Origin: Paraphaeosphaeria minitans
Lineage: Eukaryota; Ascomycota; Dothideomycetes; Pleosporales; Didymosphaeriaceae
Reading direction: 5' to 3'
Assembly (NCBI GenBank): GCA_015832175.1
Contig: WJXW01000003.1
Coordinates: 496,001-560,000 of the forward strand
DNA length: 64,000 nucleotides
The notes below the pieces were generated by a model. That model was not told the origin of the DNA. It was given only the letters and a program-made list of their open reading frames with translations, and ran no database searches. This document shows positions 44,546 to 56,989 of this stretch, one piece after another. A program made the position numbers and the translations under genes. Numbering within the stretch: position 1 is the stretch's first letter; each line of letters opens with the position of its first letter.

Positions 44546-46640
44546 AGCCACACACAACGGATGTTCCACGTCGCTGAAGCGCACCTTCTTCCTACGGCGA
44601 AAACACCCAGTCTTGGAAATGAACCTTGGTCAATATCCGGCTTCGTCGCTGATCCGATATTTCTCTCCGGCATGGGTTAGCACAACACCTTTTTGATCAC
44701 GAAAGTACGGTACGAGCTCGGCATCTCTACCCAGCCAAGAGTTGCTTGTACCGGCCGCAGATCTACCGGAAAGGGTCTAGAGGGACTTCAAGCAAGTTCG
44801 GTTACGCTATGCTCCGTTGGCCCACCTCCACATGGCTTCCACTTGCCGACTGTTATACCGCATACATCAAAGTACCTGGCATGTCAGCCGGTCCGATTGC
44901 ATACACCACGTGTCGCGCTAGAACTTCGCTCGACATCCATGCACGTCCCGGAAGCTCTCCGAACGAACCTACTGGACGCTGCATTCTGGCACAAACATAT
45001 ATTCCAGCAACGACAGCCGCCGCACCCCAAGCTTTTGGGGTTTTAAGCTTCGCGTCTGACAAGACGATTCGACGGTCCTACCTAGTTGGACGATGCAAGA
45101 GTCACTCCTCTTATGCAAGCTGTGCTTTAAATTTCACATACAGACTCGCTTCCCATCGAACTGAGGTTACAGAGAGTGGTTACAGAGGTGTGAACATGGT
45201 CTCTCCTCAAGACTCAAACCTAGTTTCTGTAAAGATTTTATGGCATCCGTGGTACTAACGTCGTTATGTTGGAAATCGTTGATATATATGTACGGGCCTA
45301 TGGCATAGCGAGGAAAACAGCGAACCTGTAGCTTCGATATGATTTAGAGATGGAAGATTGTGCAAGTGCCTCTAGACCATCATCTTCCAAATGTCATCTC
45401 GGGATACGTCTGGTCTGGAAGGATAGCCTAGGAAGATGACTTCCCCTAGATGCGCTATTAGCTTTGCGTTTTGCTTTGAAACAGTCTCAGTTCGTGCTAC
45501 TACAGACTCATCGAGCCATTGGAGATGATAATGTGATCGCTGAATCTCACATGAGTATAACTTCGTGCGGAGGCACAATGTCACATACACCGCCCGGGTA
45601 CTGGTTGTATTAATTGAGTTGCCCACTAGGATCGTTAGCCACCACCCTCGTATATGTGGATAGTATCTTAATTCCTGTTTGTTTATAAGCTGTTATATAA
45701 CACCTAACAGCACTCTACTGTTCGGTGACGCACAATGGCTGACGTGAAAAAATGGGAATCCCGGCGTTACGCGTATACCTGCTCCTGTAATAACTCTATA
45801 TGACGTACATATAAGTGTTACTAGATAACATTCCAACGGACAGAAGGAACATTGATTTTTTTTTTCTGTTAGCCGCTTTGACGCATGCTTTTTAAATAAT
45901 AACAAGGTAGTGTCACCCGCAAGTCTGCAAACACCATATGAACATTCGTACCGATCTCTATTAGACAACTTCCCAGGCCCTGTGATATAAAACACTTTGA
46001 ACCAACGCTAGTGGGACTTTGCCAGCACGGTGAGTCGTCATACAAAGCTAAAGATATGAAAAGTCGAGGTTGAAGTATTTCAATGACATGAAGGCTTGGC
46101 AATTGATGCATTGTTTTGTGGTGGCATGCAATTACTTCCGGGTGTGCATGGTTAGGGTTGCTATTACAGTATTGCATAAGGCAGATTGTGTTTTTTCGGA
46201 AATAGACAACCCATGGAGAGTTGCAGCCTGTGGCCATAAGTTATCTGGGCTGTGTAGGCGGAGAGGAACTAGCTATTATGCCTATTACTCACACAATCGC
46301 TACACAATAGGTAGATGACTAGTCTCGTTCGAGGTTACATCAGGGGCTCCTGATTAAACATCTACGATATGCTAATTCCGAGCAAGAAGAGGGTGACACG
46401 GGCACGATTACAGATTCGGTTTTGTTGTTCTAGAATCCATTCTCTCTCAAATGCAAAACCTTCTTATGCTAATTAGCTATGTTGGAAGAATGAGGGTTTT
46501 GCGGGTAGTCGTTCTTGCCTGACGCGGTACCAGCTGCACGGCACTGACACCTGCACATCTTCAGCCTAACAGGCTAAGATTCCCTTTTCACATGAATAAG
46601 ACATAACCGCTCAACGAAACTTTGGTAAGGTCGGTCCACT
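44546..46640. other. AT-rich relic region, no gene seen
   Basis: ORFs up to 170 codons near 44746-45258 overlap in several frames without a domain. From about 45 kb on the sequence becomes AT-rich with scattered stops, as in RIP-mutated DNA. Confidence 0.4.
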
Positions 46641-48000
46641 TTTCTCACCGGAATTACTACAGTACCACGTCCGCTTTAGCGAAAATAACGACGCAAGACT
46701 CTACAGAGAATGCTAGGACAGTTTTTAAAGACATGCCACTCATTTTCGGTCAGGACGATTCATTACGACTGCTAAGCGTACTTTCGGAGAAGTCTCAGAA
46801 GAATATGTGCAGTGCATACTATTCAATTACTCGATCGCACAAATGGAGCAGGCTTACACGTGCCTATCATACGTGTGGAGAACTAGATCTGACTATGCGA
46901 ATCAGCCGGATAGCACGACAGAGACAATACCACGTGTCCCTACCATCTCTTCTTTCAAAAACACCACGAAAGTGCTGCGTGCGGATTATGATGGGGATAT
47001 CTTGAATCCCAACATCGTCGTCATCAACTGGAAACCGATAACAGTACTCCGAAACCTGTACGATTTCTTGCAAAGTAGCGTGCCAAAAGTACCCAGGCGA
47101 GCCCTTCTAGATTGACGATTTATGTATTATTTAGAACAGTATCGCTAAACGGAAGTTTTAGGTATCGAGAATGGGCGAAAGCAATGCGCTCAGCACGTTA
47201 CACTCTCACAATGAGGCCTATGATCTTGCTCTTCGGTGATGCTAAAATGGATATACTGACGTTTAACGGAATTGTTTTGACGAGTTTTACCCGAGATATG
47301 AAACAGAAAGGCTCAGCCGGTAGTTCGTGGTCAGGGTAGTTCGTGGTCAGGGTAGTTCGTGGTCAGATGAATCACTTCTTCAGGTTTGGCCTCTCGCTAC
47401 CGACAAGAGCTTGTAAGACAAAAGTTACAGGGCTGGGCTGCACCAAAATCTATGCCTCCTCGGCCTAGTGTTACAACATCTTTACAAAAGTTGTCTTCGC
47501 GGACAAGATCGAATTTATTTCTTGAAATATCTATGTTTTGAAGGACACGTTTTACCAATCAGTACAAAACACCGTCAATGGATCTGCGAATTCACATTAT
47601 TCAAGTCTCGCAGCGATCATGATGCTTCTGCGCGGCTCTCGCACTGATGGGCGCATTTGGGTCAAGATGAAGACTGATAACTGTAACTTATATCTGGTCG
47701 TCAAGTTCCACGAACACCCATTAGATATTTATCCACGCAAAACTCTGCGAAAGATCTGCTCGGGAACTCATGCTTATTTGGTGTTAGACTTTATCAATGG
47801 AAATTTCAAGTACGAAAGTTGTGGTTATCGAATAGAGTTTCCTTCTTCTCAGCCGCCTACCAGTCATACATGGTTCGATTTCGACAAAGCTAGAAGCTCC
47901 TACACCGCGTATTTTTGCAGTGACGTATTTACGAAATATCGTTGAGAATGACAACCGTGAACATATCTGGGAGGACATCGTGTTCTTCCTTCCTTCATTT
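46640..48000 (+). pseudogene. Second HET-domain pseudogene
   Basis: A YTCLSYVW start of a HET domain lies at about 46855-46880. It is followed by WKPITVLRNLYDFLQS at about 47030-47080 and a pattern like the DDLCI...Q...QVSRMGE block at about 47110-47175. TAG and TAA replace expected Gln codons (near 47108, 47130 and 47160), which fits CAG/CAA to TAG/TAA changes by RIP. Later ORFs (47538-47945) may be the middle of the same gene but cannot be aligned by eye. It is not the same copy as the one near 23 kb, so at least two HET genes decayed in this window. Confidence 0.65.
47319..47366. repeat. 15-16 bp tandem repeat, three units
   Basis: GTAGTTCGTGGTCAGG occurs three times head to tail inside the HET relic. 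The identical copies suggest a recent duplication after decay. Confidence 0.9.
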
Positions 48001-49579
48001 CAAAGCATGCATATCGATCTTGGCCATTGAATTTTAGGACCAGTCTAAAGCCTACATCCTTGACGGACTATGGCACGTCCTACAAGTCTTCGCTATCCTC
48101 GGACTCGTATGACTTCCTGCGGAACACTGGCTCTCATATTTCTTTGTGTACAAGTGCACCAGACATGAAGATGACTTGCTCACCGAGCCGCTTAGAAGCG
48201 ACAAAAAGGTTGTAGTCAAGCAGGGCATTGCATCCATTGGCAGCAGCCCTCTGCGTCCAGCGCGCAACACTCGTAACTTGTGGTGATGCATCCTCGCACA
48301 ATATTTATGTCACCGCCCTCGCGGGCTACGGAGGAGGAGGTTTTTGGTGTCATCGGTGGGACAATTGTCGATCCCATGACTGATTACGACCGAAATAGTA
48401 CCATATAGAAAGCGAGTTTTGTACGTGCGCCATCCCTAGGTACTAGGTAGAGTGTTTCAAAATTGTAAAAGCTGGCAAAAAAGAAGCCCTTTGGTCCAAC
48501 GTCTATACTCAAGCTATAGTTCATGTGCGTTCAGGTCATGGTGGATGATCATTGCGATTCGCTAAATCGTCTAGTGCTTGACTGCGGACGGGTTCCTCTT
48601 CGGAACTCATTGCCAACAAGTTCCAAAAAGAGTACACTCAAACCCGATCCGTGCGCTTACCATACGCGATCTCCGTCGAGATACAGGGTCACATACGAAG
48701 CTTGGTATATGTGTCGTAAGATAAATAGCACTGAACCCTGTCTTCATTGCTTTCCGATTGTGCATTCTGCAAGCAGCACCAGCGGGTGAATATTGCGACC
48801 GATGGGGAAGGCTTAGATTAGCAGAGCCCTGTTTTGAGGTCGTTGACTTCGCCCCAGAGGCACGGGTAATAGAGACATCGGACTGTGAGTGTTAGCGTAC
48901 GCCATCTGACTGGTCCAAACCAAAAGAGTTCGGGCAACTGAGGTCCGTTGTACATGCGCCATCCACCTGCATCTAAGAATGAATTGGCCCTTTGTGCAGA
49001 TCAACGACGCCTTCTTTCGCAGCCTTAAGCCACTACTACGCTTTCGCGCAAAGTACAAAGGTGGAAATCACCAATCGGACTGTCAAGGCCACTTTCGTGA
49101 TGGTGTTGGATGGTTTTAAATGGGTGGAGAATGGCGGAGGCCTCAACGAGGCTGACGCTTCCTTTGACAACATTCACTAACCGCAACGACACTAAGTACC
49201 GTACCGGTAGGTAGGTAGCCCGCCCACCCGCTCACGAGCGCCTCCCACAAAACCATGCGAGACGTGCGAACGCTCCGCAACAATGGCCCGATACCTCAAA
49301 GGACTTTCGTGGGCCGGAAAGCTGGGGTGCTAAGATGGGCAATGCCGCATGCGCATGCGGAATACCAGTGAGGCTTAGAAGCTCAGCCGCAGGGATCGCG
49401 CACGAAGGATTACCTACACAGCGTGCGATCAGCTGCGGGCATGCGCTCACGTAAGTGTGAATACTTGTCCCCTCGCTTTCCTCGATCCTTTCTCTTCGAG
49501 GTTTCTAAGCTTGTAACGTTGACGTTATCTCGAGTTTGTCGTGAGCCTTGGGGGCCGGATACCGTATGCGTTGCGAAAG
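48001..49579. other. Relic DNA and upstream flank of the membrane protein gene
   Basis: No gene recognised. It may include the decayed 3' end of the HET relic. A GTACCGGTAGGTAGGTAG motif lies at about 49200-49218. Confidence 0.4.
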
Positions 49580-50990
49580 ATGGTTTGGACATGTTATACC
49601 GCACCAGTCTCCACCTGTTTAGATGCGGCAGAATCAGCATCGACGCCTGGGACCGATACTAAAGAGACCGACGTGGCCTTTAACCCGACACTCGGTGCCG
49701 GCGACGAGGGCAAACCGAAAACCACAAAGACGACGCGCATCGAAGACGACGGAAAGCCAGTGCGGACAGACGATAACACGAGGCCAAAGGCAAACAAGCC
49801 ACTAGAGTCAAGCTCGATACGACACACAACTGTTTTATTTACCACAACATCTGAGCCCACGATCGAGCCAACCACCGCAGTTGAGGTGAGTGTACCAAGT
49901 GTTGTTGCAGGTACTGCAGATGGAAAAAATGGGCCAGGCGGCGGCGGGGGAGGAGGTGTGTCTCCAGGAGCTGTAGCAGGTATTGCAATCGCCACAGCCA
50001 TTGTCGGTGCCGCAATCGCATTCTTTGCTGCCTTCATGCTGTTTAAGCGCCGAAGACCATCAATACACGGACACAGCGAGTCGTCCACGAATTTTATAAC
50101 AAAAGGAGAACAACCTTCGTACGTCCAGGTCTCGCAACTTGGTCCCCCGCCTATCCTCGCGGCCGCGATCCCTCCATCAAATCGCGGTGTCGATCTCTCT
50201 GATTTATCGCATTCCTCGGACTTCCTAGCTGGCGTGCTGCCACCAGCTGCAGACGAACACGCAGTCAAAAGCAGAGTCACCGCAGTATTTGGTCAGATCC
50301 TGCAACACGTAAACGATTTCTACCGCGATGTACATGCTACATTGACGCCGAGCATGGAACACGATCTCGAGAAATTCGGCAACTCGTCCGTGAATCTTGC
50401 TGAAGAATTGGATCGTTCTTCCATGCCTACGATAGCGATAAAGCACGCCCTCGTAGGCTATCTCTTGAGCATTGTAGCGCCAGAAGCGGAACAGCAGTCC
50501 ACTCTATTCCCCGCCGAGGTTGCAGGTCTCAGGCAGAATGAACGCTCTTTCGAATCACCAGGTCAGACGAGCCTTTTACCCCGCCCGGCATATCGTTCGC
50601 TAACATACAACTGAAATAGATGGTCAAGCTGCCTACATCCTCTACAAGCGTCTCGCAGCGCACTTACACGCACCTCCAACCCTCTCTCTGCGATCGCGTC
50701 AATCTGACATCCGCGAAGCAGCGGAGCACTTCGCACTCACTTTTTTCCCCTGGGCAAATCCCGCCTATGCCGACCAAGACAAGGACGATAATCTGGTAGA
50801 CGTTATAAATAATGCGTTGGATCTAAGCCTGTGGCTCTTCGGACAACCATATCTGTATGAGTGGGTGTGGGAGGACGTGGGGAGGAGGGGGACGGTGGTC
50901 AGTCCGGGGTTAGTAAGGGTGACAGATGAGAGAGGCAAAATGTTAGATAGGCCGAGCAAAGTGGTAGGCGTTGTCGTTGCGACCAGCTAA
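49580..50990 (+). CDS. Single-TM receptor-like protein
   Basis: Exons 49580-50561 and 50620-50990, with a 58-bp intron (GCTAAC branch), encode 450 aa from the ATG I chose. The 5' end is uncertain, because no signal peptide is seen and the frame is open to a GTG at 49541. A Thr/Ser/Pro-rich, O-glycosylation-prone segment and a Gly run precede a membrane helix (GAVAGIAIATAIVGAAIAFF and the next residues, about 135-165), then a K-R-R-R stop-transfer. The cytosolic half is folded, with Trp-rich motifs (WLFGQPYLYEWVWED) near the end. This is the outline of a wall or surface sensor, but it matches no family I know. Confidence 0.75.
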
Positions 50991-51140
50991 TCATGGACAC
51001 GGGGTTCAATCCTCACGGTTGTGTACACCCATGATTGAGCGTTGTGAGCGATGACGTGACCGCGTATCGAGTCTGGTGTCTTCGTCACATTATGCCGCCA
51101 CCCAAGCTCCGTCATCCGCACAACGCTGAACTTCCCAATA

Positions 51141-52562
51141 CTACTGACCAGATCCAGCTACTCTACGACCACGCACATACACATGTAATATGTTGCGGTC
51201 GTCACCAGACATGATGTACTTCTCATAGATCGTGCGGACCGAATCGCCCTCCTCGCGCGGTGTCATTGCAGATTGCAATCCCGTCGTAGTCGTGATCCAC
51301 AACGCATCGAACTGCTTGCCAACCTGAAAATTACCAATCTGGTCATCAAGACACATTACCTGCGCACCTCCTAGAGTGGCAAGGTAGAAAACCTCTTCCA
51401 GCGTAAGCCCTTTGTCCGCACCTTGAGATATGACCTCCTGGGCGTTCGAAGCAATCATGGTTTGCCGGATGACAGATAGTATCTGCGACGCCCATCCGCC
51501 ACCGCTGTCCGTCCCGAGTCCAACCTTGATCTCGCGTCGCAGAAAGTCCCGCACTGGAGCTACCATGAAGCCACCGCCGACAGTCATATTCGCAATCGGG
51601 CAGTGCGCAACACCGCACTCCAGCGCCTTCAGCCGCTCCTTGTCGTAGTCGGCCATGATGGTGCAGTGTGCGAGGATGGATCTCTGATTCAGAAGGTTGA
51701 AGCTCTCATAGAGATCGGCCTCACTTCTCGCGGCGAGATCTGGGAATAGCTGCCTTGTTGCGTCGATCTCTTCTTGGGCCTCGTTGAAATGCGTCTGCAT
51801 CGCGAGGTCGACGTCGGTCTTCATCATGTTTCCCAGGCCACTTAGCAATTCGGAGGTACAGCATATTGCAAAACGGGGGGTTAGGACGGGTTTAACCAGT
51901 GCATGTTTTGGGTCACTACAACCGGGCAATCGTCGAATATGCGCGACGCAATCCCGAGTCTCGCGCAGGGAAACTTCAGCACTTTGCTCGCATATGTACT
52001 CGGGTGCATTGCGGTCCATGTTACATCTAGGCACAACTTAACACCTGTTATAGAATGGGCACAATAAGCCCACCGCATTTTTTCCCACTTACTTGCCAAC
52101 AAATGCCCGTTGCCCCTTCTCAAGACATATCTCAGCCAAGATGCGCGTTGCTTCAGCATGCCGCGAGCCGTAGTACGACGCAGTCGTGATGCCTTGCCTC
52201 AGGAAGTCGCACACCGTGGTTTCGTACGTCCTGCGGGCATAATCGGCATCCGCGAATCGTGCCTCCACAGGAAATGTGACTTGATCCAGCCATTCGAGGA
52301 TGTGTAAGCCTTGTCCCAGCCCGCGCATTGGCCACTGTGGCGCGTGGTTATGCGTATCAACGAAGCCGGGGATCAAGAACTCTCCAGGACTGAGATGGTA
52401 TAGTTCGGCATCATCGGGGATGGATAAGGCTTCGTCACTGGATTTGTTGAGTGCGATTATCACACCGTCGGCATCGACGATAAGCGTGCCATTCTCGATG
52501 ATCTCGACTTCACCCAGGCTGATGGAATGGACGATTGCACCGTGGATAACCTTGGGTGCCAT
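51141..52562 (-). CDS. Guanine deaminase
   Basis: Exons 52562-52093 and 52026-51141, with a 66-bp intron, give 451 aa. Amidohydrolase signatures in order are FLIPGFVDTHNHAPQW (metal-binding HxH), GKCNMDRNAP across the splice, THFNEAQEEID, AHCTIM and GLGTDSGGGW. These match guanine deaminase rather than cytosine deaminase or chlorohydrolase. The enzyme converts guanine to xanthine and ammonia, so it supplies purine nitrogen; in fungi such genes may be under AreA control, which is not tested here. It is convergent with the membrane protein gene, 150 bp between stops. Confidence 0.93.
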
Positions 52563-54042
52563 AACCGATGACAGGACTGTCTATGGGCGCAGATAGTGCA
52601 AATGTTGCATTCGACTGACGTTACAATTGGACAGAGCGTAAGATGATGTGGCGAGAGCGATTCGTGGACTAGCTTGGGCGCTACCGTAGCTGCCCCGCCA
52701 TGAACACAGTGAAGCTCTCCAGGATACTGCTGTGTGTAGGTAATACCTTCGTCTTCTCTCGGAAACTCATCTCTGATAGAAACTGTTGAAGTCAGTTGCA
52801 TGTCCTTGGTCTTCTGTGCTGGGCTAACTCAATGTCTCCACTTGTCAAAACACATGATCCCCACACCGCTGCTGCCTAACACGTGCGCGCAATGCCCCAG
52901 AACGTGTTCTTATGTTGGCCTCTGCACCAATCTTCCACTCCTAGGCTCTTCCGATACCGGTGCTGCCCGAAGGCTATGGAATTCACAGAAATAATATTAC
53001 GTTTCACCAGGGCTTTTACTCCATTCGCGTCCAATCGACAATCAGAATATGTCTCCTTAAGTATCACATCTAAGAAGAATCGAACTAGTTTTATGTGTCT
53101 CCCATGCTTGTTTCAAGCCGCCATCGCGATATCTACTGCTTTTGCATCATGGAATACCCGTGGCAGCTTTCTTTATAACGCAGCAAAGACCAAATGTAGG
53201 GAGAGTCAGGACGTTGCCCCTGAATCTACGCCGGGTCCATCTAGTCGTCATCGTGCGCTGGCAAAGGACATCCGCGACGCTCCTCCACAGCCATGGCTCA
53301 CCATACACTTTTTGTCTTCACGAAAATTAAGTGTTCGTCTTGCAGGGAACTGCGAGTCGGTTCTGCTCAACGGCAAAGATACTGAGGCCTATCAATATGT
53401 ACGGTCCACAAAGAACAGTAACAGCGCAGTTCAAGACATCTCATCCAAAGATATCTCTGTAATGTGGGCGGCAACGACGCCGATGTAATCGACATGACCA
53501 ACACATTCAGAGTAAAGGCTTGGGATCAGGTTCGCTTCCGCATCAACAGCATTTTCGGTCATCCTGGCATCCAGCAGGTGCACCCTCCACCTGGACCAGC
53601 GAAATGGCCTAACAGGTGCGAGCATCATTCGCCTAACCTTCTTGAGAAGACTAGCGACGGAAACAGCACGCCGCTACCTAGCCAAGGGAGCAACATGATG
53701 ATATTAGACTCTTATATGTTAGTCATCATCGGAATGAGAGTTCTTAAGAAGATCATATTGTAGCTACTGACGCAGTATGTGAGTGACTGCATGAAACACC
53801 ACATGGTTTGCAGGTGTACCTCGTAAGAAGGGTCTATTGCTCTACTAACATATACCAGTTCAAACATCTAAAACTATGATCTTGGCATTCCTATGTATTC
53901 AGAAAAGCCGATGTATCATTCCTCGTCATCATAGCCAGTCACTGGCCCACCAGGATATAGCCAACCGGAAGAGCCAACCTGTGATAAGCGATCGCCATAA
54001 TCATAAACACGGCAAACCTCGACTGACGGCCCTGATGCAGAG
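52563..54042. other. Intergenic, no supported gene
   Basis: Upstream flank of guanine deaminase. A 201-codon ORF at 52883-53488 (+) and short antisense ORFs have no domain and no splice logic, so I do not call them. Confidence 0.4.
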
Positions 54043-54643
54043 CTAACCGAGCAAGGCGCAATGATTGTCGATCCACTGTCCATCAAGCGAGGCGCAAGCC
54101 GCCTGCTTGACGTCGAGTGTGGCGTGACCAGCCTGAGCCAAGTTGAGAGTGCAGTTGCCGTGGACGAAGTTGCCATCGAATTGGGTGCAGAGCTGCTCCG
54201 GGATGTCGATTCCCGTGACGTGCTGGAGGAAATTCTCGGAGTGTGAGAGGTCGATTGTGCAGATAGGCGTAGGGCCGGCCTCATAGTTACCCTGGAGCAT
54301 CCCGCAGAGGTTGTCGGGCAGGGTGACCGCAGTCACGTCGTCGTACATTTTGCGGACTCTGGAGCTCGTTAGTATTCATGGCCATGTTGCATCGGCACCG
54401 AAGAGCTGTTTGGGTGCCTGGTGAGAGAGACTTACTCATCGATGGAGATCTTGGCCACCTCATTCTGGGAATCATTGTAACGGCAGAAGAAGCAGGTGCC
54501 GAAGGGGAATGCCAGACACATAATCCATAACAAACGAAATTAGCTCAAACATCTGCTTCCTTCTGTTTGCAATGTCTACATACAAGGCAGAGAACGCAGC
54601 GGCTGTTACACTTGCCGTCGGAGACTTGTGAGGCAGGCGACAT
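54043..54643 (-). CDS. Small protein with three Cys-pair repeats
   Basis: The last exon from about 54356 encodes VRKMYDDVTAVTLPDNLCGM and continues with three related units, each with two Cys about 12-14 apart and a Gly/aromatic between: LC..LQGNY..C, LC..FDGNF..C and AC..LDGQW..C. An exon before it gives NEVAKISIDE, joined by a GTAAGT..CTCCAG intron (about 54434-54357). A first exon from ATG 54643 (SDGKCNSRCVLC) fits a GTATGT donor at 54583. The acceptor for that intron is unclear: either ..TTCCCAG at about 54474, or a site that keeps the hydrophobic FPFGTCFFC stretch. A secreted or lumenal disulfide protein is likely; the function is unknown. Confidence 0.5.
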
Positions 54644-56900
54644 GTTGGAGAAGTATTGGTGACTACTTGCTGATGAAGATTGAGTTCGGCAGTTGTTGTG
54701 GCAGCGTCGTAGAGAAATTTCGGATCTCGGAGAATTTGATTGAGGGCGGAGAGAGTGTGGATCAGATTCCGCAGCCGCTCCAAAGTATTTATATACAACC
54801 GTCGAGTCTTTGGGAAAGATTAAGTGACGCACGGTCACATCCGCCGTTGGATTCAACCCGTCAAACGGCCAGTGCGAGTGAGAGAATGGCCCCCGAAATA
54901 TTGATACCGCGTTTTGTATTCTTCAACCGCGTTTGCTATTCGTGGTGGACAGTCAAACATTAGACCAATCCAGGTAATGCATGTTATGTTTGATTGACCT
55001 CGGCGATCTTCGAATTGGGTAGAGATGCAGTATTGTAGTTCCACGTAGCACATAGGTTGATGACCAAGAGAATACAAGCACGCCACACTAGAACAGGAAT
55101 ACCCTTCAGCTTCACCATGTCTACTGCAGTTGGCTCTGCTGTATTGTCTTGATAGCAATCCGCGAGAGACTTTCTGTAGTCAATTTACAGCTCTTTGAGT
55201 GAAAATTGATCCATGAAGTAAGAGAAGAGCTGCGGATATGAGAATATTACCTGGAAGGATGAGCATGATTAATCAACAAGATGTAGCGGCTTTCTGGGAC
55301 CTTGAACAGGGGGAAAGTTGAACCAAATCCAGCAAGGCGTGAGAGCTGTGAAAGAAGTTCGACAGTAAAAGAGGGCTGGTCATCTACTAATAGCACTAGA
55401 TAAAAAGAGGATTTGGAAGATTATTGGTAATGATATCGTGGCAATCATGTCGTCTCTCAAGAGGAGGTCTCCCTCCACACCTTGACCAGGCCGCGACAAA
55501 AAGATCACAATAGTCTTAAGCAATATTCTGCAACACTCGTCTAGTAGAGACATACTTGCGATTCATATGTATCGCTGATGTTTCTCGTGTTGCTGCATCT
55601 TTCAGATGGTGCCTTCGGAAAATTGCGTAAGGTTACGGATCGGACCACAGTGACTGACACAAAAAATAGGAACATATGCTAGGGAAGGACATTATCTTGT
55701 ACTTAATTTTGGCTGATATACATATGTAGACTTATCTTATAATAATTCATTGTGGATATTTACAGTAGGGTCTGCATCAAGCTTTCCCATTTCTACTGTC
55801 GGCCAGCGTGGATGTTGCGTTACAAACCGAAGAGCGACGGGGCAATGCAATGATGGTGCTTACTAGGTACCGTAGATACTTGCCGGGGTCTGCATCTGCC
55901 TCCTCTTCTTGATGATATGCACTTTCGATTGTTCCATTCCACTCCACGATATGCTTCTGTCTAGTCATCGAACGCTTTTGTCAGGATGCTACGGCGGACT
56001 ATTATCAACAACTGCTGGTAGTGCTGCCATGTTTGTGATGTTCCTACCGAGAACTACCACGTGCACACCTTCTGGGTGCAGAGTGCTTAGGCTGTGCACA
56101 ACTCCTAGGTACCTACCTACCTACCGGCTGATTGTCCCGGTCGCGGTCCGGGTGCCCGACCACGGCTTCCTGGCACATTGCGCAGATAACTTCCGCGCAA
56201 TACCATCGAACTCAACGAAGCTCTCGCAGATGGAGCGAACATACCCGGTGATGCGGCTGAAGGTCGTGTATTTGAGAACAAAGCCTCGCCTAAGGTGCAA
56301 CTCAAGTACCTAGGTACGGTACGGTACCTATAGAAAGCTACATCCTCTCCCGGTACGGTACACCTGCCGCGGACACCCACACTATGCGCTTCGCTGCACA
56401 ATACTATATACGTGCAGGCAGCCACGCTCTAGACACTGCAGATTATAGTGCCCTGGGTAAAGAGCTCGCTAAAGCTACCACTAGAATAAGCCGCAACCGC
56501 TTTGCGCAATTAATAAGACCTATCATATGTTCACCTACAATTGATTCCGTACGCCTCCACCGCAACACGCTTGAAATTTCCAGCCGGCACAGACAATGCC
56601 TAGAAAGCTTGGTACTCGTCTAAACAACATCAATATACGCAGAATGCACCCCCCTAGTTCGACTACGTGGTGCTCTCACCAACTGCAAAAACTCGTAATT
56701 GCGCGAGTGGTCAGCGAGACGCGAGGAAGTCTTCTGGAACCGCAAATTGATTGCGGACGAGGGACGAGATATGCCCGAGTGACTAGATAGAGCCCGCGCA
56801 GTGTTTCGTTTACGGCTAGAAGAGCTGCGTGTTCCTCCTGCCTTGGAGCATGTCTCCTCGGTCTCTCCGTCACTCTTCTTGACCACCGCTGTTGCTATCG
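54644..56900. other. Intergenic, AT-rich then GGTACC-rich
   Basis: 54.9-55.9 kb is AT-rich with no gene. GGTACCTA-type motifs occur at about 55865, 56104-56127 and 56308-56330. The 5' end of the wall-protein gene may begin in its last part. Confidence 0.4.
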
Positions 56901-56989
56901 TCATGCCGAGCGGTCGTTGTGGACGGACCAGGAGGTCGCGTCTGTGTCGGACACTATGTTGTGCCACATATTTCCATTGTACTGTGGCA

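Noticed and set aside
52883..53488. 201-codon + ORF upstream of guanine deaminase
   Set aside because: No domain, no typical start context and unconvincing composition; may be chance.
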